Assembly (NCBI GenBank): GCA_949289565.1
Contig: CASEOO010000002.1
Span: 124,001-188,000 of the forward strand
DNA length: 64,000 nucleotides
Source of the DNA: an uncultured Bacteroidales bacterium
GTDB lineage: Bacteria > Bacteroidota > Bacteroidia > Bacteroidales > UBA932
Reading direction: 5' to 3'
Part shown: positions 8,293 to 17,302 of the stretch, piece by piece
How the letters are laid out: every line of letters begins with the position of its first letter
Position numbering within the stretch: the stretch's first letter is position 1
Notes under the pieces: model-generated
What the model was told of the DNA's origin: nothing
The model's database searches: none
The model's input: the letters and a program-made list of their open reading frames with translations, nothing else
Made by a program: the position numbers and the translations under genes

Positions 8293-9381
8293 CTATAGGG
8301 GCAGCACAATATCCTCATAGTCACCCCATCCTCCTACTTCGACATCGAACGCACCTCCGCTTCCGAACTCATCCTCGCTCACCGTCAGGCCCTCCACTTC
8401 GATCACACCTCCGCGCGGCTGGTCCGCCATCTGTCCGGAAATGTCGAATTCGAAGCTCTTCAGACTCCCGTCAGGCAGCATCACTTCGAGATTCAGCCCG
8501 AACACGTCAGGTACATCCCGGGCTGAAAGGCCCTGATAATATTTGTCAGGGTAGTCAGGCACGCCGAAAGTGCTGACCACCGCGCTGACCTCTGAACGCT
8601 CCGCGTCAATGCGTGCGTCATCGAACAGCACAGTCACTTTCTCCGGTCCGGTATGCCCGTTGCGCAGATAGACCGACTCCGCCATCCCTGCCAATGCTCC
8701 ACGCGCCTGCCTGACATGCTCTATCCCCGACTCGAACCTGTACACAATGACATATTTGTACACCAGCGGCCGCAACGTCACCGGCAGGTCCATCAGCGAA
8801 ACACCGGGCGTCCCCTCTATCATGATGTCCTCGATCCATGACCCGAAAAGCATGTCCGGAGAGTTCACTGTGCTCTCTGCCCCGTGATTCTGTGCATAAG
8901 ATGCCCGCGTGCGGGTTCGGGTAGCTGCCGATGCCTCTGCGTATGAATCCATAGAGCTGAATACGATATATTCCGTATCGTCGTTGTAGAGCAGCACAGA
9001 GCGATGACCTTCCCCGACAGGAAGTTCACCGCCTGAGGCGGCAATATGTCTTTCCGTATGATGCCCGTTTCCGTCGTATACGAAAGCTGCCAGTCCGTTC
9101 CCCGGAGAAGGCCGCAAGTCATCATATGCATATCCTGCAGGCGAATCCCAGTCCGTCTCCCAATCCCTGCCGTAATCCCTCTCCCAGGCCAGTTCCCACT
9201 CAGGCTCGACATTCACTTTCCAGTGATCATGGTCGTAGCACAGGTCTTTCCTGCACCCGGAAAGTGCTGAAGCCAGCATGAAGGCAAACGCAGACCATAT
9301 TGCGAACCCGGATGTCGCTTTTCTGAATCCGTCCGTCCTCCTGCGAGGGAGGGAGCTTCTGATAGTGCCCAGTCCTTTCAT
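8293..9381 (-). CDS. DUF5119 domain lipoprotein (fimbrial accessory/anchor, leftward operon)
   Basis: The 362-residue protein has an extended charged N-terminus before the lipoprotein signal (hydrophobic segment ending ALSGC, Cys43). The mature part begins CRKDLCYDHDHW, a start seen in DUF5119 proteins, and ends in an acidic GGWGDYEDIVLPL tail. Its start codon overlaps the stop of the preceding DUF3575 gene by ATGA, so the two are translationally coupled. The counterpart at 12405-13424 has the same position, overlap, length class and acidic WDDIVIDIPI ending. DUF5119 proteins in Bacteroidales sit in fimbrial clusters and resemble Mfa2/FimB anchors; the exact role is not established. An outer-membrane anchor or assembly role is inferred. 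Confidence 0.75.
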   Translation of the reverse strand: MKGLGTIRSSLPRRRTDGFRKATSGFAIWSAFAFMLASALSGCRKDLCYDHDHWKVNVEPEWELAWERDYGRDWETDWDSPAGYAYDDLRPSPGNGLAAFVYDGNGHHTERHIAASGGELPVGEGHRSVLLYNDDTEYIVFSSMDSYAEASAATRTRTRASYAQNHGAESTVNSPDMLFGSWIEDIMIEGTPGVSLMDLPVTLRPLVYKYVIVYRFESGIEHVRQARGALAGMAESVYLRNGHTGPEKVTVLFDDARIDAERSEVSAVVSTFGVPDYPDKYYQGLSARDVPDVFGLNLEVMLPDGSLKSFEFDISGQMADQPRGGVIEVEGLTVSEDEFGSGGAFDVEVGGWGDYEDIVLPL

Positions 9382-10697
9382 CTCGCACCTCCTTTCCTGT
9401 CATCCCAGAGCCGCCACACCAGGGCCAGCTTGAATTTCAGCGGCCCGAACCAGTGCATCTGCGAAGTCTGCTGATAGACATAGTGAGTTCCTCCCATATA
9501 TGGCACAGGCAGATATTCCTCGTATTTCGTATAGAGATAACCAGCCCCGATCCCGGCCTCTATCGACAGCCGTTTCCCGACAGGGAACATATATCCGTAG
9601 CTCAGCCCCACGAAACCGCCTTCACCTTTATAACCACGGCCTCCGTTCTCCAGATCGTACCATGCTCCTCCGGCGAAAGCGCCGAGGTAATGCCCGTGCC
9701 ATGGCTTGCGTGTCCTGAACCACCATCGCGCTTCAGGATATATGGAGGCCAGCTGATAATATTTGTGCGCAGAATCCTTGCTCCACCATGCCACAGCCCC
9801 GTGCGCTGCCACTGTCCATTTCTCGTTTATAAGATATTCAGCCTCCAGCGATGGCATTAGAGCTATGTCAGACAGGAGGTTTGTCTTCAGCGCAAGCCTG
9901 TAATTCCCCGCATCCGAAGTGGCTGCATGCATTGTCTCTTGGTGTGTCTTTCCCTGGAATTCCTGTACAGTCCGTGTCTTGATGCCGGGCCGCCTCAGTG
10001 GATGTCCTGTCTGCGAGATGACAGGGCCAGGCCCTTTGACAGACGGCAGGACCGGCAGCGGCTCAGGGACAGTATAGTATACAGTGACACTTACGCGGCG
10101 CAATTCAGGAAATACATGGTCCATCATGTATCTGAACACATCTCCGCGATGCAGGTCCATAAGCGACTTTTTCCTGCCGCCCGTAATTTTCCCGTCTTCA
10201 ATGACATAAAGAGGCATTTCTTTCACTATGGAAAGAACTTCGTCAGATCCTTTGAAAGCAAGGCCTCCGGCAATGAGCTTCGCCAGCCCGTCCCAGTCCA
10301 CGCCGACGCTGACCGTATCCACCGCAGAATCCGGGAACTTTTCTCCGGTCAGATTTTCAAGCCGCCGCATCACATCTTCCACACGGCGGGCAGAAAGCCA
10401 GTCGTTGTATCTGACAGTGCCGTCAGGCGATGCGTATCCCGTCATGGACATCCGGAAATCAGGAAGATTGCCATACCGCAATATAATTCTTCTCAGGCTG
10501 TCAGTTTTCTGGCCGTTGCCGGCCAATGCTGGATCAGCTTTCCCGCTGCTGATTTCAAAATATATCGTAAGGCTGTCTTTTCGGCCGGTATATGCCGGAA
10601 GATTGCCGGCATAAATATCAATCGTCCCGGACATCAGTATCCAGGACGACAGTATACAAACGCACACAGCCAATCCATGCCTTACCCTTAATAACAT
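9378..10697 (-). CDS. DUF3575 domain protein with OmpA-like N-terminal region (leftward operon)
   Basis: I start at the ATG at 10697. The frame extends upstream only to a TTG at 10733, and that extension would cover a regulatory palindrome. The protein of about 439 residues starts with a secretion signal (MLLRVRHGLAVCVCILSSWI). The first half has an OmpA-like pattern (MSMTGYASPDGTVRYNDW, then LSARRVEDVM). The second half (from about residue 265) is a membrane-barrel-like DUF3575 region with alternating aromatic strands, including LALKTNLLSDIALMPSLEAE and PEARWWF. It probably sits in the outer membrane as an assembly or peptidoglycan-linked anchor. It heads the leftward operon and is the mirror image of 11038-12408. 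Function is not established for the family. Confidence 0.78.
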   Translation of the reverse strand: MLLRVRHGLAVCVCILSSWILMSGTIDIYAGNLPAYTGRKDSLTIYFEISSGKADPALAGNGQKTDSLRRIILRYGNLPDFRMSMTGYASPDGTVRYNDWLSARRVEDVMRRLENLTGEKFPDSAVDTVSVGVDWDGLAKLIAGGLAFKGSDEVLSIVKEMPLYVIEDGKITGGRKKSLMDLHRGDVFRYMMDHVFPELRRVSVTVYYTVPEPLPVLPSVKGPGPVISQTGHPLRRPGIKTRTVQEFQGKTHQETMHAATSDAGNYRLALKTNLLSDIALMPSLEAEYLINEKWTVAAHGAVAWWSKDSAHKYYQLASIYPEARWWFRTRKPWHGHYLGAFAGGAWYDLENGGRGYKGEGGFVGLSYGYMFPVGKRLSIEAGIGAGYLYTKYEEYLPVPYMGGTHYVYQQTSQMHWFGPLKFKLALVWRLWDDRKGGAR

Positions 10698-10698
10698 T

Positions 10699-10714
10699 TT
10701 AAACGTACGTTTAA
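10699..10714. promoter_or_regulatory. Perfect palindromic operator-like site TTAAACGTACGTTTAA
   Basis: This 16-bp perfect palindrome lies two bases upstream of the leftward DUF3575 ATG. Related copies occur about 165-200 bp away ahead of the rightward operon. A dimeric regulator bound here would cover the ribosome-loading region of the leftward gene. The site is visible; the regulator is unknown. Confidence 0.6.
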
Positions 10715-10840
10715 TCTTGAAGAGAGCAGTCAATATGGCTAGGCTCGTTTAAATATTGATATTCAATGTGTATTTATGCTTATTACTCATTAGTTTATGA
10801 AAAATATTCATTTTTAAATCTTAATTTGAAAAATTATAAT

Positions 10841-10848
10841 TACTTTTG
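10841..10848 (+). promoter_or_regulatory. Bacteroidetes-type -7 element, rightward fimbrial operon
   Basis: TACTTTTG matches TAnnTTTG exactly. A TTG at 10826-10828 is only 12 bp upstream, short of the usual 19-20 bp, so the -33 part is weak. Transcription would start near 10855, just before the operator-like copies at 10865-10899, leaving a leader of about 180 nt. Confidence 0.45.
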
Positions 10849-10864
10849 TGGCTCGACTATCGCT

Positions 10865-10899
10865 TTAAACGTACGATTGAAGATTAAACGTACATTTTT
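10865..10899 (+). promoter_or_regulatory. Two tandem near-copies of the fimbrial operator motif
   Basis: TTAAACGTACGATTGA (10865-10880) matches the palindrome at 14 of 16 positions, and TTAAACGTACATTTTT (10884-10899) at 13 of 16. The two starts are 19 bp apart, about two helical turns, so bound proteins would sit on one face. They lie just downstream of the predicted start site, where a bound protein would block transcription. Confidence 0.55.
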
Positions 10900-11037
10900 T
10901 GAGAGTGGGCAATGTTTTTCGAAGGAGTCGTTTTGTGATGTCAGATACCTGTTGGTTTTATCCCCTCCATGTACGCGATGTTTTATTATTATTGATGTGA
11001 ATTGATTTTTGTAAAACGAATTGGCTGACAGTCAGGG

Positions 11038-12408
11038 ATGTGTAGTGTAACACGGGAAATCAAGTTGGTATGTTTCTGCATAGCGGCATTGTCGTTATGC
11101 TCTTTTTCTGTGGCAGGCTATGCTGAGGCCGGCGCTATGGGCAGTACCATGTCTTGTGCATCCAGCGGCGAAACATCTGGGACTGAAGCAAAGCATGATG
11201 CCAGCTTTCAGGAATCATCGCCGGAAACAGATGCCGACGGACCTAAGACCATAGTCAAGACTTTCCAGAAACAGTACACGATATTTTTCAGAATCAATAA
11301 ATGGAACATAGACACTACATTCCGCGGAAACGGCGAGACCATCCGCAGGATGCAGGCCGAGATAGACAGCCTCATCTCAAAAGGCACTATCACGGCTGAT
11401 TCCATTTCCATCGTCTCGGCGGCCTCTCCCGACGGAGGGAATGCCTTCAATGTCTGGCTTTCGAAGAAAAGAGGGCTTTCTACGATGGACCTGCTGGAGG
11501 AAAGATATCCCGACATCGACCCTGAGATCATTTACATCGATCCGACGGGCGAGGACTGGAGCACGTTCCGGAAGGTGGTTTACGAGGACAGGAATATCCC
11601 TGCGCGTGATGAACTGATAGCGCTGATGGAGTCGGACCTGACGAACGATGAGAAGGAAAAGGTCCTGAGAAAGATGGATCCGACATTCAGATATATATTG
11701 AAGCATCATATTTATCTGATGAGGGCCTCGGCGGTGACTTTCAACGTTTCGGTGCCGATGGTGCTGATGCCGCCGATTGCAGGACCGCAGGCATTGGCCG
11801 AAGGCCCGGAAGGAAACATATTGTACCGGCAGGTACAGCCATTGCCGCAGGCTCCGGTAGAAAAGAAAATGATATTGGCCGTCAGGACAAACCTGCTTGT
11901 GCCGGCTTTGAATGTCGGTGTGGAGGTGCCGGCGGGGTACAGCTGGTCGGTGGGCGCGGACTATTATTTCCCGTGGTGGCTGGCCCGGAGCAACAAGTAT
12001 TGTGCGGAGATGCTGGGCTGGTTCGTGGACACGAAGTACTGGTTCGGGAAGGACAGGGGCGAGGAGGATAAGCTGACGGGGCATGCGCTCGGGGCTTATG
12101 CAGGGTTCGGCTACTATGACTATCAGTGGGAGAAAAGCGGGAATCAGGGCGAGTATATAGATATAGGTGTGGACTACACGTATGCGATTCCGCTGGCGAA
12201 GGACAGGCTGAGGATGGAGTTCAACATCGGGCTGGGATGGATTCATACGGTGGCGAGGCATTATACTCCGACAGACGACTATACAGACTTGATCAAGGAC
12301 CCTGGGATCAAGCACCGGAAATACAATTTTTTCGGGCCGACCCGGGCGTCAGTTTCTCTGGTAGTGCCTATACGTGTGAAAGTGAAGCAGAAAGGAGGCG
12401 GGGCATGA
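11038..12408 (+). CDS. DUF3575 domain protein with OmpA-like N-terminal region (rightward operon)
   Basis: The 456-residue protein has a signal sequence (IKLVCFCIAALSLCSFSVAG). A Ser/Glu-rich linker is followed by an OmpA-like segment (YTIFFRINKWNIDTTFRGNG, then IVSAASPDGGNAFNVWLSKK). The C-terminal DUF3575-type barrel region starts near residue 280 with ILAVRTNLLVPALNVGVEV and continues with DTKYWFG and HALGAYAGFGYYDY. It has the same architecture and length as the leftward DUF3575 protein, in mirror orientation. It likely spans or attaches to the outer membrane and supports fibre assembly, but no function is established. The stop overlaps the next start by ATGA. The leader of about 180 nt carries operator-like repeats. 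Confidence 0.78.
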   Translation: MCSVTREIKLVCFCIAALSLCSFSVAGYAEAGAMGSTMSCASSGETSGTEAKHDASFQESSPETDADGPKTIVKTFQKQYTIFFRINKWNIDTTFRGNGETIRRMQAEIDSLISKGTITADSISIVSAASPDGGNAFNVWLSKKRGLSTMDLLEERYPDIDPEIIYIDPTGEDWSTFRKVVYEDRNIPARDELIALMESDLTNDEKEKVLRKMDPTFRYILKHHIYLMRASAVTFNVSVPMVLMPPIAGPQALAEGPEGNILYRQVQPLPQAPVEKKMILAVRTNLLVPALNVGVEVPAGYSWSVGADYYFPWWLARSNKYCAEMLGWFVDTKYWFGKDRGEEDKLTGHALGAYAGFGYYDYQWEKSGNQGEYIDIGVDYTYAIPLAKDRLRMEFNIGLGWIHTVARHYTPTDDYTDLIKDPGIKHRKYNFFGPTRASVSLVVPIRVKVKQKGGGA

Positions 12409-13424
12409 GTGTGCAGAGGATTTTTAAGGTGGCGTCATGCCTGACGCCAATGCGGGTGTCTCCTTCGTTTCTGACTGCGGCTGCGCTGCTCTCGGCTGTC
12501 TTTATTTCAGGAGCGTGCAAGAGGCGGCCGCTGACTGTGGGGGACAACAATGTGCAGGTGAATATCTCTATCGACTATGATATAGTGAATTATCCTGACC
12601 CTGAAGAGCCGGGGATGATGAGGGTGATGTTCTTTGATTCCGAGGATGGCGGCTTCGCTTCCCATGCTTTTCTTCCTGTTTCGGGCGGACGGGTGAATGT
12701 GATACCGGGGAGAACATATCATGTGCTGGCGTACAATTTTGATACTGAGAGCACTATAGTGGGGAACGAGTATCTGTGGCACGGGATTCATGCGACGACC
12801 AACGAAGTGCCCGAGAGTTATAAGAGCCGTCTGAAGAGCCGTGCTGACGCCGACCCTGAAGAGCTGATAGTGTATGAGCCGGACCATCATTATGTGGCGA
12901 GGGAGAGGGATGTTTATGTGCCGGCGAGGAGCGTGGAAGCTCCGCCAGTGGTGATAGACCTGGATGCAAGCACTATTGTGGAGACGTGGAAGGTATATAT
13001 AGACAGGGTGGAGGGAATACAATATGTGGCAAGTGTGGCCGGGGTGATTTCCGGGCTGGCTCTGTCGAACACTCTGGCTTCTGACGAGGAGTCGGAAGAT
13101 AAGGCTTCGGTGTTTTTCGAGACGATGAGCGTGACGAAAGAGGGCGTGCTGGAGATTCAGTTCAATACGTTCGGATATGTGCCGTCGGAGAAGCAGGTGA
13201 TCACGCTGGTAGTTACCGACACTGCCGCGGAAGGCCATGAGTTCAATTTCGATGTGAGCAGCCAGTTCGTGGACAATCCTGAGCAGATCATCAGGGTGAA
13301 TACAGGAGAAGACGGGAATCCGGACATAGTGATAGACGAACCTGATGCTCCTGAAAGCGGGGGAGGCGGCCTGGCGCCTGAGGTGGATGAATGGGATGAC
13401 ATCGTCATCGATATCCCGATTTAG
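12405..13424 (+). CDS. DUF5119 domain lipoprotein (fimbrial accessory/anchor, rightward operon)
   Basis: I use the ATG at 12405, which overlaps the previous stop as ATGA and has AAAGGAGG 7-14 bases upstream, a strong ribosome-binding site that is unusual for this group. A longer frame starting at 12126 lies inside the preceding gene. The 339-residue product has a lipoprotein signal ending FISGAC (Cys about 38), an immunoglobulin-like region with VQVNISIDYDIVNY, and the acidic C-terminus EVDEWDDIVIDIPI. MRVMFFDSEDGGFASHAFLP resembles DUF5119 and Mfa2-type anchor proteins. It is the partner of the DUF3575 protein in both operons, so the two probably act together at the outer membrane. Function is inferred from context. 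Confidence 0.76.
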   Translation: MSVQRIFKVASCLTPMRVSPSFLTAAALLSAVFISGACKRRPLTVGDNNVQVNISIDYDIVNYPDPEEPGMMRVMFFDSEDGGFASHAFLPVSGGRVNVIPGRTYHVLAYNFDTESTIVGNEYLWHGIHATTNEVPESYKSRLKSRADADPEELIVYEPDHHYVARERDVYVPARSVEAPPVVIDLDASTIVETWKVYIDRVEGIQYVASVAGVISGLALSNTLASDEESEDKASVFFETMSVTKEGVLEIQFNTFGYVPSEKQVITLVVTDTAAEGHEFNFDVSSQFVDNPEQIIRVNTGEDGNPDIVIDEPDAPESGGGGLAPEVDEWDDIVIDIPI

Positions 13425-13522
13425 CCTGCAAGAGCCTGTCTCAAGGCAAGATGGAAGAGTTTATTATGCAAACGGAAGGATGCCGGCAATGGTTTTAAAA
13501 AGCAAATGAAGAAAAGGTGAAA

Positions 13523-14908
13523 ATGAGAAGCGGTTTGTTGAAAATATCGATGCTGACGGTGTGGACGGCTATGATGCCGGGCCTGGCTTCCTGTGTCCAG
13601 GAGGCTGTGGTCTATGACGATGCCGTGGCAGAAATCGGCTTTTCCCCTGTGGCAGGCATGGCTACCAAGGCTCTTCCAGGAGCAGTAGACGGGCCTGATG
13701 ATTCCGATTTCGACTATGAGACCATCGGAATTTTCGCTTATCACAAGATCACAGGCACTTCTCAGAATTGGGCGGATTTCTATAATGCGGAAGATGCCGG
13801 CAGTCTGGTGACCTATATCGATGGCAAGCCGTTCGCAAAACCAGCGGATGGAAATTATTGGGCAGGAGGTGCAAATGCCCTCGATATCGAAATTACGAGA
13901 AAAGGCAGAGCCTTGACTGCCAATGTTTCAGCCCCGGCTGACGAATACAAGCATATGCCGAAATATTGGCCGAAAACAGGATATCTGGCCTTTGCCGGCT
14001 ATAGCCCGTATTACAGGCTGAAGATTTCCAAGGCCGAAGACGGGGAACTGACATACGGCACTTCTACGCCTCTGTCTGATGTCAAATATATTGTTGACGA
14101 GCATCATCCGCATCTGAGTATTGAAGGATTCGAACAAGGGAGGTTTGTGTGGGAGAAGGATGATCATTGGGCCACCAATGAGACATTGGATCTGATGTGG
14201 TTCGATGTGAATGACCAGAATACGGCCAATTCATTGACGACACCAGGAATCGGGGTTTCTGAGTCGGCTGTGCCTGTCAAATTCAATCATGCCTGCGCAT
14301 GGATCGATTTTAATTTCAGGGCGAAGGATGAAACAGCTGACGGAAAATTCGTGATCCTGAAGGCTGAACTGAGCAATGTCTACTGGAAAGGGGACTTCAG
14401 TTCTGATATGGCTGAGGGAGAATCTGCGCCTGAGTCGCCGGGGTGGACAAAGCTTGATGGTTTGAGAAATATCACATTGTATTATAACATAGGCTCAGGG
14501 GACAGTTCTTCAGAAGGAGACTGGGGTGAAAAGTTCAATTTTATCACGCTCGATGATTATTTCAGGATCGGCGGAATGATGACCATACCTCAGAACATCA
14601 GCAAGACAGTCGGGGGAGCGTCAATGCATTCGGTGCTCACTGTCTATTATAAACAGCTGACTTCTGACACTGCTTACGAGGCGGCCGAGGACAAATACTA
14701 TAAGGGTACTAAAGAATACGATGAAACCAGCACATTATATAGCGGCACTCCGCTGACCGAGGTCTTTACCTACAGCTTCGACGGGCAGGCCCGATGGGAG
14801 ATGGGAAAACATTATGTATACGATATAGTATTCGGACTGAATGAAATACTGGTGTCTCCGAGCGTGACGGAGTGGGATGATGTGCAGACATCTGTCCCGG
14901 TCCAGTGA
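13523..14908 (+). CDS. Fimbrillin family lipoprotein, first of a tandem trio
   Basis: I use the ATG at 13523 (a GTG two codons earlier is also open). The 461-residue protein has a lipoprotein signal ending PGLASC. EAVVYDDAVAEIGFSPVAGM then ATKALPG follows; the same block recurs in the next two genes. YWPKTGYLAFAGYSPYYRL and the hallmark VKFNHACAWIDFNFRAKD are typical of Fimbrillin_like proteins, and the C-terminus SPSVTEWDDVQ is the usual final strand. It is longer than its two sister proteins (381 and 364 residues) through an insert around residues 95-135. A shaft subunit role is likely. The gap to the anchor gene is about 100 bp with no obvious hairpin. Confidence 0.83.
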   Translation: MRSGLLKISMLTVWTAMMPGLASCVQEAVVYDDAVAEIGFSPVAGMATKALPGAVDGPDDSDFDYETIGIFAYHKITGTSQNWADFYNAEDAGSLVTYIDGKPFAKPADGNYWAGGANALDIEITRKGRALTANVSAPADEYKHMPKYWPKTGYLAFAGYSPYYRLKISKAEDGELTYGTSTPLSDVKYIVDEHHPHLSIEGFEQGRFVWEKDDHWATNETLDLMWFDVNDQNTANSLTTPGIGVSESAVPVKFNHACAWIDFNFRAKDETADGKFVILKAELSNVYWKGDFSSDMAEGESAPESPGWTKLDGLRNITLYYNIGSGDSSSEGDWGEKFNFITLDDYFRIGGMMTIPQNISKTVGGASMHSVLTVYYKQLTSDTAYEAAEDKYYKGTKEYDETSTLYSGTPLTEVFTYSFDGQARWEMGKHYVYDIVFGLNEILVSPSVTEWDDVQTSVPVQ

Positions 14909-14980
14909 TGGAAATGCCGTTCATGGAGGAAAATATGAGACAATATATTGAGTATGAAAGTAAATGAAATTCTAACAGAT

Positions 14981-16126
14981 ATGAAAGCAAGACAATTTTT
15001 TATGGTTGCGGCCGCCGCCGCAATGCTCGCCGCCTGCACGAAGAGCGAGGTGGTCTATGATGACTCGGATGTCGCCATAGCCTTCAGCCCTGTAGCTCAG
15101 ATGTCGACGAAAGCACCGGTGTACGGGCCGATGGATGAAGGTGACGGGACATTGTACAATACTTCAGAGTCATTTGGGGTGACAGCCTTGCACAAGGTTA
15201 CAGATGAGACTTCCTGGGACGACTTTAAAAATGGTGGAGGTATGGTGCTCTATATTGACAAAGGCAAGTTTGTCAACAGGGAAACTGGAGATACATGGGG
15301 CGGAGAGACGCCATATTACTGGCCTAAGACTGGGTTGCTGGCTTTCGCAGGTTTCAGCCCGTATGAATATCTGAATCCATATGTTGTGATTGACGACAGC
15401 CCGAATGTGAAGTTTGATAATTTCGTGCAGGGCACATATGACTATTCTGAAGGTCACCTTACCAACGAGACAGTAGATGCCATGTGGTTCGACTTCGATG
15501 ATCAGTATGCATGCAATTTAGGTTCTGCTGGTCAGGCTTCGACAGGAGTGCAGGTGAAATTCAAGCATGCCTGCTCATGGATAGATTTCACTATGAAAAG
15601 GGATGAAACGATCAAAAATCAGGATGTGCATTTTGTCATAGAGAAGGTGGAACTGACAAATGTCTACACGAAAGGAACTTTCAATTCAAAGTCTACGAGC
15701 TTCAGTACCACCACAGGCGATCCTGCTGTAACTGTACCTGGAAATGAAACACCATGGACTGGCCATGACGAATTGAAAACAATCACTTTGTATGAAAAGC
15801 CAGCCGACGGAAATGGTTATGATCTGACACATATTTCAGGTTCACAGCTTGAAATGCATGATATGATAGCAATACCTCAGCAAATAAATTCTAGAACCGG
15901 AGTTGGGAATATTCAGCTGGTGATTACATATAAACAGTATCCTGTGGCTGCAGGAGTGACTCCTAACTCGGAGACAGTCACCAAGTCTATTACAGGTGAA
16001 ACTGATGCTCAGCACTGGCTGTATGGAAGGCATTATGTTTACAATATCACAATGGGTGTGGATGAAATACTTATCGCGCCTTCTGTTGTGGACTGGGTGG
16101 ATGAAAATAAAACTATAAACAACTAA
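14981..16126 (+). CDS. Fimbrillin family lipoprotein, second of a tandem trio
   Basis: I use the ATG at 14981, which gives a compact signal MKARQFFMVAAAAAMLAAC (Cys19); an ATG at 14954 would lengthen the N-terminus by nine residues. The next residues, TKSEVVYDDSDVAIAFSPVA, are near-identical in layout to the following gene. MSTKAPVYGPMDEGD carries the shared TKA motif, YYWPKTGLLAFAGFSPYEYL follows, and the hallmark strand is VKFKHACSWIDFTMKRDE. It ends ILIAPSVVDWVDENKT. Recent tandem duplication explains the similarity to its neighbours. It is probably a structural subunit; which of the three dominates the fibre cannot be told. Confidence 0.85.
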   Translation: MKARQFFMVAAAAAMLAACTKSEVVYDDSDVAIAFSPVAQMSTKAPVYGPMDEGDGTLYNTSESFGVTALHKVTDETSWDDFKNGGGMVLYIDKGKFVNRETGDTWGGETPYYWPKTGLLAFAGFSPYEYLNPYVVIDDSPNVKFDNFVQGTYDYSEGHLTNETVDAMWFDFDDQYACNLGSAGQASTGVQVKFKHACSWIDFTMKRDETIKNQDVHFVIEKVELTNVYTKGTFNSKSTSFSTTTGDPAVTVPGNETPWTGHDELKTITLYEKPADGNGYDLTHISGSQLEMHDMIAIPQQINSRTGVGNIQLVITYKQYPVAAGVTPNSETVTKSITGETDAQHWLYGRHYVYNITMGVDEILIAPSVVDWVDENKTINN

Positions 16127-16137
16127 ATAACAAGACA

Positions 16138-17232
16138 ATGAAAAAGTTTTTGATCCTCGCGGCGGCTGTTGCAGCAATGGCGGCCTGCACCAAAAGCGAA
16201 GTCGTCTATGACGACAACGACACCGAGATCGGACTGGCTCCGGTGAACTACAAAGCAACGAAACTTTGGGGCCCTATTGATGGTTCGGACTATCCTGTAA
16301 ATGAGAATTTTGCAGTTTTTGCAAAGCACACTACAAGCCCGTCCGGAACATCTTCTAAAACTGACGTGGGAATCACAAAGTGGTATTTGAAGGATGTCGA
16401 ATTCACTCATATGGAAGATAAAATATGGCATGGAAATCCATCGTACTATTGGCCAAAAACAGGGTCTTTGTATTTTATGGGATACAGCCCGGCAGAGATT
16501 AATGATGGTGCTTCAGTAGATTGTGTTATCGAAACTAATTATGATCCATATTTGGTAATAAATGGCTTTGAGCAGAATGACTATTCGTATACAAATGGCG
16601 CAGTCCAGACTCCGACAAATTCCGGATACCCTAATCAAATGTGGGATTTGATGTGGTTTGATCCGTCTGCGAGGTCCTATACATCCACTGATGGTGTACC
16701 GTCAATAACTTTCCATCATGCTCTTTCCCGTATGAGATTTGTCATGACATGTGATGAAGGACTGGAGGATTTGTTCAGAGTGACAAAAGTGGTGTTGAAA
16801 GGTGTAAGAATGAAAGGAAATCTGACAGCGTATGACAATAGCAAGGCTGTGCCTTCGTGGACCTTTGACGATAATAATACTGAAGATTTGACGTTGTATG
16901 ATGTAAATGTAAATGGAAACTCTACATGGCTTCAGAACAATGCCGGATTCAATATTGAAGATGTCCTTTTGATTCCTCAAACTACGGCTGTTATTGAAAT
17001 TTATTATGATCAGAAGCCATATAAAAATGCTCCGGATGAGCTTACAAGCACTCATCTTTATACTGCGACCTTGTCTGGAGGAAGTGACCAGGAAAATATA
17101 TATAATCAATGGGTATACAGCCGTTATTATACTTACCAGTTCCAGTTCGATGCTACGGAAATTAAACTTACACCTACAATTGTAGATTGGGCGGAACTTA
17201 CTTTTGTTAATGGCCAGATACAGAAGAATTAA
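16138..17232 (+). CDS. Fimbrillin family lipoprotein, third of a tandem trio
   Basis: The 364-residue protein starts 11 bp after the previous stop. The signal is MKKFLILAAAVAAMAAC (Cys17), followed by TKSEVVYDDNDTEIGLAPVN and KATKLWGPIDG, matching its two upstream neighbours. The central block YYWPKTGSLYFMGYSP and the strand ITFHHALSRMRFVMTCDE are conserved. It ends IKLTPTIVDWAELTF. The DNA is visibly more AT-rich than the genes on either side, as if it were less ameliorated or under different selection. It is a third paralogous shaft-type subunit. A gap of 70 bp follows before the next fimbrillin, with no strong terminator. Confidence 0.85.
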   Translation: MKKFLILAAAVAAMAACTKSEVVYDDNDTEIGLAPVNYKATKLWGPIDGSDYPVNENFAVFAKHTTSPSGTSSKTDVGITKWYLKDVEFTHMEDKIWHGNPSYYWPKTGSLYFMGYSPAEINDGASVDCVIETNYDPYLVINGFEQNDYSYTNGAVQTPTNSGYPNQMWDLMWFDPSARSYTSTDGVPSITFHHALSRMRFVMTCDEGLEDLFRVTKVVLKGVRMKGNLTAYDNSKAVPSWTFDDNNTEDLTLYDVNVNGNSTWLQNNAGFNIEDVLLIPQTTAVIEIYYDQKPYKNAPDELTSTHLYTATLSGGSDQENIYNQWVYSRYYTYQFQFDATEIKLTPTIVDWAELTFVNGQIQKN

Positions 17233-17302
17233 ATTTCCAGTTTAGTTCTTGGTTTCGACAGATTTATGCCGGAACAGATATTATGTTTTGATTTAAAAAC
17301 TA

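Larger units (their letters stand above)
10698..11037. other. Divergent control region between the two fimbrial operons
   Basis: This 340-bp AT-rich stretch separates two divergent DUF3575 genes. It holds a full palindrome at 10699-10714, a half-site (CGTTTAA) at 10746-10752, two tandem near-copies at 10865-10899, and one rightward promoter-like -7 element at 10841-10848. Both 5' leaders therefore carry copies of one motif. A short frame at 10766-11005 has no recognisable protein features, and I do not call it a gene. Confidence 0.7.

Noticed and set aside
10766..11005. 79-residue open frame in the fimbrial control region
   Set aside because: It has no signal, domain or coding-like composition, overlaps promoter and operator-like sites, and lies in AT-rich spacer.
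10698..11037. Invertible promoter segment in the fimbrial control region
   Set aside because: I saw no long matching inverted repeats bounding a segment; the short palindromes are better explained as operators.
11377..12315. 312-residue antisense frame inside the rightward DUF3575 gene
   Set aside because: The sense gene has a signal peptide and family features; the antisense frame is His/Arg-rich and featureless.
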